DNA of 64,000 nt, from the NCBI GenBank assembly GCA_018873245.2, contig JAEMBT020000001.1:15882220-15946219 (forward strand), written 5' to 3'. The translations under genes were made by a program, and so were the position numbers. The notes beneath the pieces were generated by a model that saw only the letters and a program-made list of their open reading frames with translations, was not told the DNA's origin and made no database searches. This stretch comes from Archegozetes longisetosus. Its lineage: Eukaryota > Arthropoda > Arachnida > Sarcoptiformes > Trhypochthoniidae. Positions 34,351-46,930 of the stretch are shown in pieces. The first letter of the stretch is position 1, and each line of letters starts with the position of its first letter.

Positions 34351-36354
34351 TTAATAGTCATCGGCAATTAATATTGTCTTTTCTGGATCCAAAATAACCT
34401 TTCCAGATGTAATTACGCCATTAAATTCCACTCCATGATATTTTTGTGTAATTTTTGACCATCTTAAATTTCCACTCATTAATTCCTCAAGAGCGGAGAT
34501 ATGTTTACGAATACGATCAGATACTATTTCTGTTTTGAACCATTTATCACGAATATTGATAAATTCATCTTGATATTTATGTATCATTTCTACTACTTTA
34601 TCAACTGCTGCTTGAAAATTTAGTCCATTATTATAAATCAGAATTGAAAATGGATGAAACATTTTCTCTAATGGTTTCCCGCTAAGTTGTACAAATGAAT
34701 TATATTCGTTGCGAAATGAGTACAAATCGTTGACAAATGAAGCATGTAGTATAGTAATTTTGTGTAATTTCCTCATCACATAATCATCATATTCTTCATT
34801 AGTTAATTCAACACCATTTGAATATTTGAAAAGCATTAAAAATATCTTACCCATAGAATTAATTAGGCGAATTCGTTTGTATGTTTTCATATCATTTAGC
34901 CTACTATTCCATTGATCTTCATGTATCCAAGTATCAATATAATCCATTGAATACTTGACCAAAAGTTTACAATCATCAAACGTCATCGTCTTCATTAATT
35001 CTTGAAGAATCTTATGGATAATTTCTTTTATCTTATTGGCATATGGATGTAATTTCGTGGAATGTTCAGTATCTTTTTCCAAAGAAAATTTAAAAATTTC
35101 ACGAATGATACTATGGATCTTTTTACTTTGATAAATTTCACCCAAGCTTTCATCTTTATTGTCATCAATAGTAGAGAGAAAGATAATATGTTTAGTGATA
35201 ATCTTTAAGAATTTTTCATCGCAATCTGGGTAAATTAATGAGAAAGGAAGAGCTAAATCCATTAGCTTATGCTTAGGTCTAATTTTATCATCAGAGGTAT
35301 TACAATTGTTTAATAACCAATCATTTAATTCAGTAGATAATTCATTAGAATAATGCCGATTAATTCGCCATGTAAATGGACATTTAATTTGTGGTAAGTA
35401 ATATGATTTTATAGTAAGTTCGACGGGTATGTAAAGTTTTGTAATACTAGGCTCAATTTTGTAAGTTTCTATAAATCTAACTGAAAAATCAATAGCTCTT
35501 ATAATTACCGTTTCTTCTATCTCAAATCTCTTGGGTTTTAAATTCGTAGACACTTTATTCAAATTAACGATTCTAAAATCTTTGATTTTTTTCAATTCTT
35601 CAAGTGCATCTTCACGTTTACGTATATAAGTATTGTAGATATCATAATCTTTAAACAATTCTATCGCTTCTTTTTTTGAGGAAGGATATTCAAAGTTTTC
35701 GATTTTCTTTGAAAGTAGATCAATCAAGACTGTCCAACTCTTGTTTTCAATATCCGTGTTATCTTCTACAAAGTTTCCTGTGTAATCATTTTCAGCTTGA
35801 AACCATAATCCAATTTGTAATAAATCTTTATCGTTAAGAACTTTATATGCTGAGTTCATATCTTCTGTTTTTATCAAAACAGCTAAAGCGACAGGAAAGC
35901 AAACCGTATAGTACGAAGTCTTGTATTCGGCTATTTTCCGATAATCTTTGAACTCTGTATCCAAATCTAAAATTTGACCATATGATGTTTTTAGTACTAC
36001 CGCATTATATAATTCATTAACCTTAAAAGACAAATCATCTGAAAAACTTTTCGAAATAATTTTATAAATATCATGAGATAAAGAAAGAGCCCAAGTAATA
36101 ACAGTTGCAGTACCATATTTGGTATGCATTGCTGGTCGCCCGCGTCTGCTCATAGAATTATCTATTATATCATCTATCATAATAACCGATAAATGACATA
36201 AGTATAATATATCGCATGCTACCTTTATGGTTTCTTCTTTGATTCCTTCCGCAACGTACTTAAGCAAATTAGATCTAAAATTCTTCCCTTTATCATCATA
36301 ATAACTTACAGGTTTTCTTAACCATGGAGAAACGATAAGAGAATAGTCATCCAT
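34351..36354 (-). CDS. Prenyl-diphosphate-synthase/terpene-synthase fusion, intronless
   Basis: A single uninterrupted frame of 667 residues. Residues about 20-265 form a trans-isoprenyl diphosphate synthase-like domain: GKNFRSNL, then DDIID (61-65) with RRGRPAMH downstream. This is motif 1, which chelates magnesium and diphosphate. Motif 2, normally DDxxD, reads NDYTG (189-193), so prenyl-chain elongation is probably impaired. Residues about 280-640 form a class I terpene synthase domain: DDNKDE (397-402), the NSE triad Asn542-Ser546-Glu550 in NDLYSFRNE, and Arg496, exactly 46 positions before it, where the diphosphate sensor lies. The predicted product is a cyclised or rearranged terpene from a prenyl diphosphate. 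Domain order is opposite to that of fungal terpene-synthase/prenyltransferase chimeras. No signal peptide, so cytosolic. Transfer from a microbe is possible; fusion of host genes is the alternative. Confidence 0.85.
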   Translation of the reverse strand: MDDYSLIVSPWLRKPVSYYDDKGKNFRSNLLKYVAEGIKEETIKVACDILYLCHLSVIMIDDIIDNSMSRRGRPAMHTKYGTATVITWALSLSHDIYKIISKSFSDDLSFKVNELYNAVVLKTSYGQILDLDTEFKDYRKIAEYKTSYYTVCFPVALAVLIKTEDMNSAYKVLNDKDLLQIGLWFQAENDYTGNFVEDNTDIENKSWTVLIDLLSKKIENFEYPSSKKEAIELFKDYDIYNTYIRKREDALEELKKIKDFRIVNLNKVSTNLKPKRFEIEETVIIRAIDFSVRFIETYKIEPSITKLYIPVELTIKSYYLPQIKCPFTWRINRHYSNELSTELNDWLLNNCNTSDDKIRPKHKLMDLALPFSLIYPDCDEKFLKIITKHIIFLSTIDDNKDESLGEIYQSKKIHSIIREIFKFSLEKDTEHSTKLHPYANKIKEIIHKILQELMKTMTFDDCKLLVKYSMDYIDTWIHEDQWNSRLNDMKTYKRIRLINSMGKIFLMLFKYSNGVELTNEEYDDYVMRKLHKITILHASFVNDLYSFRNEYNSFVQLSGKPLEKMFHPFSILIYNNGLNFQAAVDKVVEMIHKYQDEFINIRDKWFKTEIVSDRIRKHISALEELMSGNLRWSKITQKYHGVEFNGVITSGKVILDPEKTILIADDY

Positions 36355-37300
36355 AATTGTTATAATGTACAGCTTCTTATCTATTCACTATCTACGTACG
36401 TAATTAAGATGTGTTGCTGAAATTACCATATAATGACCCGAATAGGTAATAAAATCGAAAAAATCTGGCGGTGACCGAAAGTCTATAAAACAAAAAGGAG
36501 AATAATTGAACAAAATGTGAACAAAATTTGTAAAAGTTATCTAAAATTGAAAAAAGAGCTGAATATCAATGGACAACAGAATACTTTCAGTAATCAACTA
36601 AATTAAAATTATTTATCTATTAATACGTTAATTTGATGTGTATTATTCTTTTGTATTATTGCATCGATAAAAAGTTATAAACAATAGAATTGTTTGTGAA
36701 CTCTTACCGGAAAATAAATATGTTGTCTAACAAATGGGAATACAGTCTTCACAAAATTCTTTTATTATAATCAGTCTTAATCGAAAGTTTTATGTTATTG
36801 ATAGAGCTTTCGGTGAAAACGAGTTATTTCTCCTAATTGTTATTTTCGGTAATCATCAAAATTAGTTCAGGTTGTCTTTTAGACTTCAAATATAAACTTC
36901 TATTAGATCGGATTTTACTGATTTTGTACTTTGCCACCGAATAGAGCCGATTTGACTATTTAATATATGTTTCATACCAGTTTTGATAGAGTCTGTCTAT
37001 GTTCACCGACAGCCTGCTCACTGACATCTTAAAAACTCATTAGATGCATTTTATTAGTAATCTAACAGCATAAAATAACATAACTATTGAAATCGAGATA
37101 AATGAAATGTTTAACGAATTTTATTAAAAAAACGACTTATCGGTGAACAGGGTGCGACCCGTTCTGATAAACGTTTATACCATAATTCTCAGAAAGTCAT
37201 CGAGGGAATAGTTTGCAAGTATTTATAATCCCATTTATATATATGTAAATGCTTTGACTTTATTAGTGTTCTATTTTATATCAAAGGTAAAATCAATATA
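36355..37300. other. Intergenic, 5' of the terpene synthase fusion
   Basis: About 0.95 kb of AT-rich DNA that must include the promoter of the minus-strand gene. No upstream coding exon with a suitable splice site was recognised. Confidence 0.45.
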
Positions 37301-37328
37301 TAGAGCGCAGAATTTATATAATGTAAAA

Positions 37329-37511
37329 CGATTTCTGAAATAACGAAACGTCACTCATTATGAGCCTAAAAATGGATTTAACTAACGTTAAAACAAAAAG
37401 GCTCATATTTTCGTTTATCGTTGTTTTTGAACCCCTTTGTCACCACAAAAAAGTTGAACCTATAAGTGTATTAAAAGCATTATATGTTACGAGTCGTTAT
37501 TTCAGAAATCG
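37329..37511. repeat. Inverted repeat with 18-bp perfect arms
   Basis: CGATTTCTGAAATAACGA (37329-37346) is exactly reversed at 37494-37511. Further pairs (ATGAGCCT/AGGCTCAT) lie inside, so the segment can fold on itself. It overlaps the start of a weak reading frame. Confidence 0.7.
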
Positions 37512-37999
37512 GTTTATGTATGCATTGTTTCAGTTGACGTCTAAAGATCGTTCTTGCAATGTAAAAATACAGCATTTTGAAGGATCGAAGACAAAGTTTA
37601 TTGCCAGAAACATCATATTGCTTAATATTACCAAATACAACTCTATTCTCAGTGGAAACTACTGTAAAAGAATTTCGTGATGAAATAAATGGAAAATGGA
37701 ATTCAACTTTACTTCGAAATTTAGACGAGGAAACATTTGGATCTAATAGTTTATTTAAAAAAAAACTTCAAATATTCGATCCTTTTCTTAATTCAGCTCA
37801 AGTGCAATCATTTCAATATTACAAAGTTGTACTTATGAAAGTTTTGAGTGAAGACCAATTGCCCATCATTGAACAAAAATCTATCAAATATTTAATAAAA
37901 CAGGTTCCCGATAATCTATGTAATAAAATCATTAAATGTTCTTTCTGTATGATCACTCAAAAAACTATCTTCGGGATCATCATAGAGGAATACGACTGA
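37360..37999 (+). pseudogene. Unrecognised reading frames, possibly one broken gene
   Basis: Two overlapping frames (37360-37680 and 37577-37999) of 106 and 140 codons. I recognise neither family. The second has a normal-looking amino-acid mix with alternating hydrophobic and polar residues and a Cys pair (CSFC) near its end. The switch of frame in the overlap suggests one gene with a frameshift, or chance frames. The first frame begins inside an inverted repeat, so the whole block may be part of a mobile element. Confidence 0.25.
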
Positions 38000-40224
38000 C
38001 TTTAATATATTCGGTCTGATACAGAGAATCGATTAAAGTGTTTTTAACCTAAAAATTAGCTACTATAATATTTTTTAATTTCGAGGATACGCTACTTTAG
38101 CACATCCGAATGAAATATAATTTAAATAAACAAAGCACTGAACAAGAATAAACTCACACACAGAACAAACATTAACAACAAAAATAAGTAGTTAATTTTT
38201 TCGCATAAAATTAAGGATATCTCTGGCTAAATTGTGATTATGTAAGAGAGACAGACTGAGAAATCTCTAATTAAAAAACTATTTATTTGTTGAATAAAAT
38301 TCTAATTTCTACTTTAAAAATTTTAAAGATCTTTAATTCTTTAATGAACCTAATAGCGGGCTATTGCTTATATGTCTAGCCAGTACACATATAGATATCT
38401 TAGATTATTGGATTAGCTAGTCACGACAACATGCTATTATCTCAAACTGCAATCACGTATTTATTTATTGCTTAGGGGAGTATTGATGCTGAACATCCTT
38501 TCACTAACTAAGACACACCGAAGACGAGGAAACATGAATGAAGAAACTCTTTAAATGCGTAGCACATCAATAGAGCTCTTACAGTTGAGCTTTCGACAAT
38601 TGAGCTTTGCGATAATTGAGCCACCGACATTTAAGCTTTAAGACAATTAAACTTTTGACAATTAAGCTTAAATTTTTTATTATAGTCAATGTTACGAGAC
38701 TTCAGTATAGACCGCACCTTTTAACCTCGAGATTACAACCTACTTCAAAATAATATTTTGCAATTCTTTTTATATATATTAAAAACTAATCAATATTTAG
38801 ACTGTACTAACAGTCACTTATGGAGTAACTGATTGAATCATTAACGGTCACAACTTATATAGACTTCATATGAACCTATTAATCGGAAATATCAATTGAA
38901 AACCTCAATCGCCGGTTTCACTATGTTTCAGATGTTGAACCACTCTAAAACTTTTCCAAAATTATTTCCTTATTTTAGTTGGCTTTTGAGCGAAGTCCCG
39001 AAAAGAAACTAAGTGGGACGGAATCAAATGATTTTTTGAAATTATGTTCCATAGACGTAATGTTAAAAGGTGAGAAAAATGTTTTTCTTCAGAACCAGAA
39101 GTAACTAAGATCTAATATTTTGGTCAATCAAGTATTTGCATAAATTTAAAAACTCAATAGCAATAAAGGTCCTATGATAGGCTTGGAAACAGCTCATTAT
39201 GAAATTTTTCAGTTGGGGTATTACTACTGCCTACAATTCTGACAGCACATTAATTTTTTTCAAATATTAATTGGGCTATAAAATAAGAATGTTACACTTA
39301 CCTAATCTTGAAGCAATTAATAAAGTTCTTCTCAGAATAAATGAAACGTTTGCAGCATTAAAAGTTAAAAAATTTATGAAAAGTAACAGATAAGGTTTTA
39401 AATATTTTCAAACCAATTACAAATTAAGTGAATTAAACTTTTGCAGAGTATTTATAGCCTCTTCGATGCCATAAAAATAATATAAATGTTCACTTTTTTA
39501 TATAGACACGATCTGAATAAAATATTTTGTTCATTTGAAATAACATCTATGTGATCAACAGTTAGATTGCTGTAAAATTTTTCAATGTCAGAAAAAGTTT
39601 CATAACGTTTATCGAATATTAATTTTAAAGCAAAGATGTTATTTTAATTGATTACTCAACTCTTCATCTGAATATTAGATAAGTTAGTTGATAAGCGAAG
39701 GGCGCATCCATGTATTTCCTGTTTTAATTACTACCACCGAAATAAATCTTGATATCATCTCACGAAAATTTGAGAAAAGTTGAATAACTCTGAATAATAA
39801 TTCAAAATAACTCACACAATTTCAATTTCAAGTGTGAGACGAATATCTAGAGTTGTGGAACCTGTTGCATTATCTGTTTTAAAAATCTAGAAATCTTAAA
39901 ACCAATTAAAAATTTTTTTAACTGAAAGTTGCCTAACAAAAATGTGCATAAATTAAAAAAAATGTTTTTAAAAATTTTTAACATCACGCTCTTTTGATGT
40001 CTAACTTATTGCATATTTTTATTATAATTTTTCAATAATGAAGTATTTTTGAAAGACTGCAGAAGTAATGAAAATTAAATTATTTGGCTCTTTGTCCCCC
40101 ATCAGGTGTCTTATTCTTGATTTGGAATTTATTCTAAGTACAAAGCATTCATACCATTGACATGAATTTAAAGTCTAAAATAACCTTTACAAGTTGTTAG
40201 CAATAACTTGTTCTTAAACAGAAA
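38000..40224. other. Intergenic with degenerate short tandem repeat
   Basis: About 2.2 kb. Around 38580-38670 there are about six degenerate units of the type GACAATTGAGCTTT. No gene recognised elsewhere. Confidence 0.5.
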
Positions 40225-40620
40225 ATGTTGAATTTTACATTCCTTAATAAGATTTTACTCAAAATTGTGACCGAACTTGATTTCTATATATATTATTTTC
40301 TTATAGATAACTTTTATCATTTCGATCATACTTTATCCAATGCCACTCAACTCGGTTATTTTGCCAATATGATAACAATCATGATTAGAGTAAACAAGCT
40401 GCTGTTTCTGCTGTTTATGACAAACACAACGGTAAACACTGTAAGGAAATTGTTACTAATCGTATATATAGTGGATTACGACAGAGATTCTCAAATGGTG
40501 GATCGCGACCCAAAAGTGAGTCGTGAAATTTTACTTATGGGCAGTAGAATTATTTTGAAAACCCATTGGAAGCGGGTCGCGGCGCTAGGTTTCTTAAAAA
40601 GTGCATTTAAGGCTTTATAA
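40225..40620 (+). other. Hydrophobic reading frame of doubtful reality
   Basis: 131 codons. The first 80 are hydrophobic, with two or three possible membrane segments. The last 45 read through a hAT-type terminal sequence (40482 onward), so this cannot be an intact host protein end. It may be the tail of a decayed membrane protein into which a transposon end has inserted, or chance. Confidence 0.2.
40482..40595. mobile_element. Solo hAT-type transposon end
   Basis: Begins CAGAGATTCTCAAATGGTGG and continues with GGATCGCGACCC and, further on, GGGTCGCGGC. The CAG-G-TTCTCAAA start followed by GGTCGCGACC blocks is the well-known end of a group of hAT elements. The matching opposite end was not found nearby, so it is a fragment. 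Confidence 0.55.
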
Positions 40621-41217
40621 AACAAATTTTAAAAAGTAATTAAGGGATTGTAAATTTGAATACACTGTAAACTAAATACATGATAATATATGAAAATAAT
40701 TTCGGATTTTTTGTAGAGAATTATGAACGATAGTACTAAATCAGTACATTGTTTTTCAGCAAGTAAATTTGATTAAGTAATGTTATGATTTTAATGCAAT
40801 AAGTGGACTTATAGCAAGAGTTAGGAAATTGAATTCAGTTATAAGCTCATTCCTTATTCATAGACGAGCTTTGGCTTCAAAAAATTGAGTCCAAAACTGA
40901 ATTAAGTCACAGGTACTGTGGTTGAATGTGTAAACTTCATAAAACTAAAAGCGTTGGATTTGAGATTTTTTTAAAGCGATATTTTAAAGTTTAATTCATT
41001 GATTGAACATGATTTACACTTTGTTTACATTCGATAAAATAATATGGCTTTGAAATGAAATAAAATCAAAAATGAGAACATGAAACTGTTTCATCGAAGG
41101 CTAGTTTGAGAGATGCCACTAAAAATTTTAAACAACGCTCTAGATTAACTGCTTAGATTAGAAAAAACTTGTTGTTAGGCTCAAGTTTAAATTACTAATA
41201 ATCAATCTGTGATTAGT

Positions 41218-42980
41218 CTGAAACTACAGTTGAAATCAGAAATAAAATTGAATTAATAAGTAAACGATTTTTTCTAGTTATACGAAGAAATGAGTTAGAT
41301 TTAGTGTTTCACTACCTTTATTGATCTAAATGAATTCTCGTATAGTAGACTGCATGCAATAATAATATTTTAATAATAAAAAATTAATGTCTTTATATAT
41401 TTTTCTTTTTAGCAAAACAGTGTAAAGCAATGAGTTGTAAATTATATAATTAAATTTAAATTAATATACTCTTAAAATAGTCAAACTTGAGGTAATCTCA
41501 AATGTGGAAAATCATAAGGAAATTAAGTTTAGCATTAGTTGCCAACTTTTATATTTTTATATTTTATTCAATCAATTAAGGAAGATTCAGAAATAAGTCT
41601 AACAATGATATAGTATAGGTAAATTTGTTATATTAAACATTAGAAATCAAATTAAATTAATATAAATGAAAAAATAATGTCAAATATTCGAGGTAATCTT
41701 AAATGTGGAAAATCATAAGGATAATTATAAGTTATAGCATTAAGATTTGCCTAATTTTATTATTTTATTCAATCAATCTAAGGAAGATTTAAAACAGAAA
41801 TAAGTCTAAACTAGAAACATGAAATATTAGCTAAACAATTTTATAAAGCAAAAATATAGGACAAATTTGCTTCATATAAGTCCGCGATTTGTTGTGCCTG
41901 TATTAAACATGTCATTAGAAATTAAATGACTGAAAACATGTGAAAATTAACCTTGCTTCATGATGTATATTCCTATAGAATATAAATGTTAAAAGTACTA
42001 AAAAGTTCATTCCTATAGAAATAATGTTAAAAGTACTGCTTATATTGAAATATCTCTAATAGTGGTTAAATATCAAAACACATTAAACTCTTACGCATCA
42101 AAGAATTATTATCTGATACAGCGTTTATGAACACAGTATTTCATTTGTTTGTTTAATTATTTAGTATGCGGAATCATTTTATTTATTTGAGATCTTAAAA
42201 TGATTACATAAAAGACTGAATTTTAAGTAAGCTTTTTATTTTATATTTTTCCCAAAATACGGGGTATTTTGAAAACTAGTAATTTTGCACACATATTTTG
42301 GCAGAATCGGTTTCAAAATAACGAGGTTTCACAGTAATGACTTTTATTCATCTTTTATGAGTAATTTAATAAAATTGTGCTTAAATAAGGAGGTTAATTC
42401 TGAAATTGAACATTTTCCAACAATACAAGTGATTCCACCACAACTAAACACTATTTTTGTTGTTTATATGTTTATATCTCTCATCGATGATTTTTGTTAA
42501 TAAAATATTCGAAATCAGACTCTCGATCTTTATAATTCATTGTTTTTATCTAAAAGACTGAAGCAAAAACTTTTAAAATATTTTTACAGTTCGTTTTATA
42601 GCAAGTACCTGATGTTAAACAAGTGAAAAGACTTTCAATTCGATAAAGCTAACATTTTTAAAATCAAACTTCTTATTACATTTAATCAGTATATTGATAA
42701 GAAATATTTCGTTCGAATGATTTTATTAGCTTTTCGGAAATAGAACAACGAAATAAACGTATAACTTTTGAGTCAAGTATTCATCAAATATGAAGATCTA
42801 AAATTCAGAGGCATAATAAGACAATGTTCGTACTCTTTAAAGTTAAATTTCATTATAAATCTCAGGCCTTTAACGTTTTGAGACTTGAAGAGCGTACTTT
42901 TTAAGTAGAGGTTTCAAAATTGAGGAAGTCGTAATTAAAATTAATATTTGAAACATGAAGTTATTTTTCCGATAAATATT
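41218..42980 (+). repeat. Long non-coding direct repeat, copy 2
   Basis: Partner of 28665-30150. It is longer because it carries internal duplications: the block ending AATGTGGAAAATCATAAGGA occurs at about 41500 and again at about 41700, and TTCCTATAGAA...GTTAAAAGTACT occurs twice near 41970 and 42015. The ends are more diverged than the first 300 bp. Confidence 0.8.
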
Positions 42981-42984
42981 TTTT

Positions 42985-45880
42985 TTAGATATCCTTGTAA
43001 TTAAAATTCAAATGAGCACATGAGCTATAAGAGATCATGCAATTGAAACCTGTGTTAATGAAAGCATAAAAAAACCGAACCCTCAAGAAAGCCACTCGTA
43101 CGATTTTCTCTATATAATGTTCTCATTTAAAATTCAGTCATGTCTATGGAATCCCCGTTTTTCTAAATCAATGCCATACAGTAGTGTTGGACTTCTAAAT
43201 GATAGTCAACTTATTATTGTGGGAACTGCATTTGAATTTGTTTTTCTTTAGTATGAGTTACTTTTGATTTAACAATTTTGATGTAATCTGTGAGAAGCAG
43301 ATTTAACAAAGGAGTACTTTCTTCTTAAATTAGACTATAAATAAACTTTTTAGATTATAAAGGCTGAAATATAGCTATAATCATATTTTATGACAGAATT
43401 AAATCTATTTTACACAAACTAACTAATTAGCCTTTTATAGCCAAAATTTAGCATTTCAAATATTGCTAGAGAGATCTTACAAAGCTTCTTAAAAACAAGT
43501 CCGATTGGCACGATATTTAAATAGATAGTCGCTTTCATATAGTAACTATGCATTTGATAATCAAGTCATCAAATTTTTCAATCTATATTTTATTTATTTG
43601 ACAAAAAAAACTTTCTCAGTAGGTTTTTAACGAATTCATTAAATGATTAAACTTTGGAAAAATCGTTCATCATTCAAAAAGGTTAAGAAAGAATACTTTT
43701 GAATATTACTATCATAAACTATTACTTTAATGAGTTTTTGACATTAGTTATTTAATGTTAAATTATGCATTGAACAGAAATCTAAGTGATTATTTCATCA
43801 ATAAATAAGATGAATTTTAATTATTCTTCAATCTTTTTGCTCTCAACGCGCATTTAAAATAACAAGGCAAATGCCCAATCATAAAATGGAGTTTTCAACA
43901 AATTATTGCCTAAAAATGTTTAAATTAATATTTTAAAAAGTTTTTCGTGGTAAAAAAATGCTGCCATATATTTTTGTTAATTTTATTAAAAATTAAGATT
44001 TACGGTGTTACGCTATGTATGTTACTTATAGTGAATATAAATAGAAACCAATAACATTCCTATACTTAAGAATACATATAGCTTATAGATGCGCACAATT
44101 AAATTTCAATTACACTAAATATTTGATCTGATTTATCAAAATAAGTAATAGTGTCAAATCCATATAATATCAAATTAGTAAGTGGTAAAGAAGGAGGAAA
44201 TATGCTATAACAGTTACAAGTTCTGAAGACGAAGAGTTGCTGCAAATATCTTTCCTTAAACATTTACTAATTTAATATTTTATGGATTCAACATTATTAC
44301 TTATTTTGATAAATAAAATCAAGTATTTATTAGAATTGAAATTGAATTATGCCAATTAAACTATAACTTATAAGTTATAAAAATATCTGTTTATATATAT
44401 AGCATAACACTGCAAATTTTAATTTTTAATAAAATTAACAAAATATAAGGTAAAATTTTTTATTTAAATTTTTATTCTACAAAAGTTTTAAAGTATTAAT
44501 TCAAACATTCTTAGGCAATGATTTGTTAAAAATTTCATCATATAATTGGGCGTTTACCTTGTAAGTTGTAAACAGACTGAAATCAATGCCATTATGATTA
44601 TTATTACGAATAGAATTTTAATACGTCTTTAATTTTGTTAATCGAATACTTCTGATTGGATCAGATTGCTTCTGATCAGTAGAAATGAAGATAAGCTTAA
44701 ATATGTAGCGAAAAAATAAAAGATCAATCAACTTTATGTAAACAAGTTAGTATTATATTTAATATAAAATTTAAGTTTCTGATAGGCAATAGTGAATTCA
44801 GGGATGAAAAAGATAAGTTGTTCCAAAGGGTGAGAGCTCTCATAAAAAGACTACCCTTTAAACTGGTTTAAATTTTTGCCTAAATTGGTCAGTTTAATAG
44901 ATTTTCAAATCATTGTTAAGCATTTGGTTTAATTTGATTTTATAATTCAGATTTAGTACATAAGTTATAATACATGTTGAAACAAATATCAGGATCTAAT
45001 TCATCTCAATCTTTAACTGATAATTTCTACGTACCATAAATATTGTAATAACGTCTTAGTTTCTTAATTAAACCTATATCATAATATTTTTGTAATAACC
45101 TATATTTCTAAACTCTAATTTTCATAACTCACCTTATATGTCAACATTTATTACTGACTTAAAGATTACTTTTTGTTTGTACAAAAGAAATCTTCATATG
45201 CTTGTCATATGCTGTACAAGTTATGAAGACAGCTGATGATAAGCATATTTCATCTCTTAAAACCTACCTAAGTATGTCCTAAATATATAATTTTCCAATC
45301 ATAGCTAAATGTGCTATTAACCTTGTAAGATTTAGTCTATCGTTGTAAAATATTTTTCAACTTAACCCGCCTATTATTCCTATAAAATGTCGTGTTTTTC
45401 CTAAATTTGTCGCTCTTTACTTTAGTGTTAAATCCTGTGAAATCTTATGTAATTTGTATTGTGGTTATGTTAAATAAAGTTCTTATATTTTAAAAATTGA
45501 TTTCGTACACGCTCCTATCAAAGATCCAGACTTTACAATATCACAAACAGATCAATAATAATTAATATTTTGAAAGATATTTATTATAATTACAAAATTT
45601 GACTAAAAGTAACTTTAACAGTGATTCTTACGGATTAAAAATTTGAATTACTCATGTGACATATGCTTAAAACACTTCTCTGAAATCCTAAAAACAAGTC
45701 CTGTACTTTTCAAGTTTAACCTGATAAAACCCGAACCAAACACATGAACTGTATGAAGCTAAAGAATGAATTTTTATATCATATCAATGATAACTCACTT
45801 CTTAATCAAGAACTTATACCTTTAAAATACTGTAAGATTGTCGAGAGTGTATACATTGCACTCTCGTTAGGCAAAATAAC
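42985..45880. other. Intergenic, no gene recognised
   Basis: About 2.9 kb of very AT-rich sequence with many stops on both strands. Nothing identifiable except simple A/T runs. Confidence 0.5.
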
Positions 45881-46022
45881 TCTTATGTTTACTATCTTGT
45901 AGTTTGTATGCTGATGCTGAAAGGTCATTTTCAAAATGATAATAATGATCAAACAGATCATCGCTTGTCATTAACTAATGAACACTTAAATATATACTGT
46001 CGATTTTTATTTCAACGAAGAT
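45881..46022 (+). pseudogene. hAT transposase C-terminal relic (older copy)
   Basis: Reads LCLLSCSLYADAERSFSK and, after a one-base shift, DHRLSLTNEHLNIYC. The A-x-A-E-R-x-F-S core followed by R-x-S-L-T is the hAT dimerisation region. Only about 45 codons survive, with a frameshift and a stop. It is dead. Confidence 0.55.
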
Positions 46023-46348
46023 AGAGAACGATATTTTCATTAGAACATGCCAATTTTTTAAGTTTATGAACGCGAAATTTAAAAATAAATTTTAGTGTTA
46101 AACTCGATAAAACCCAAACTGCCTCAAATTTGTCAAACCCGATTTAAACCACCCCAAATCAGAGTGAAAATCAAACCCGGAGGGCAGAGTCTGCCATAAA
46201 AAACTGTTTATGAGTTCAGTTTTTTAAACTAAATTTGCCACTTAGTAAAAGTGAAGCTTAATTAGTCTAAGAGGATTAAACGGGGTAATCAGGTTATCTA
46301 CGGGTATCTACTAAGAGTGCAAATCATAATTGATAATCTATGAAATGA

Positions 46349-46395
46349 AATGTCTATAAAGTGGATGTCTATAAAGTGGGTGTCTATAAAGTGGA
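46349..46395 (+). repeat. 15-bp tandem repeat, three units
   Basis: Three near-identical copies of ATGTCTATAAAGTGG in a row, followed by a fourth, diverged copy. No obvious function. Confidence 0.75.
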
Positions 46396-46930
46396 TTTCT
46401 ATCAATCGGGGTATAACCGTTTTGAACAAGTGTTTTGGATTTTAGTTTACTAAAAGTACAAAGTATGTAGGGATTAAGAAATCAAATTTTAGTAAACAAT
46501 TACTAGAAATTTAGGTTTCCCATAAAAGCATAAAAAATTAGATCTAAACTCATTGGATTTAAACAAAAATTTTCCTAAACTTAGAATCATTACTATTTTC
46601 AAAATTTTGTCCCTAATTCTTCGGAAAATTTTGCCGAAATATCGTCGACCGATATAAAGGTATTTTTATTATCCACTTAGACCACTTTCACTTCTTGCCA
46701 TGAAATACTATTCTGAATTTAATCTAAACTTTAAGCCGAGAATTTGAAGGAACGTTTGATTTATTGAGATCTGAAAAGTAGCGAACCCCACCACATCCTT
46801 TTTTGTTTATGATTAGGTGAAACCTTCATGAGAAAATCGATTTCAAAGGACATTACACTATTTATTCAAGTTTTTCTGCCGTAACTTGAATTGTAATGAA
46901 ATAGTTCGACAATAATTTTTTTTCATACAG

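Noticed and set aside
40225-40470. Hydrophobic frame as a second gustatory receptor
   Set aside because: Hydrophobic segments alone are expected from T-rich DNA; the receptor C-terminal signature is missing and the frame ends in a hAT transposon end.
42285-42500. 71-codon frame in the long direct repeat
   Set aside because: The homologous position in copy 1 (about 29450-29660) is not open, so it is not conserved coding sequence.
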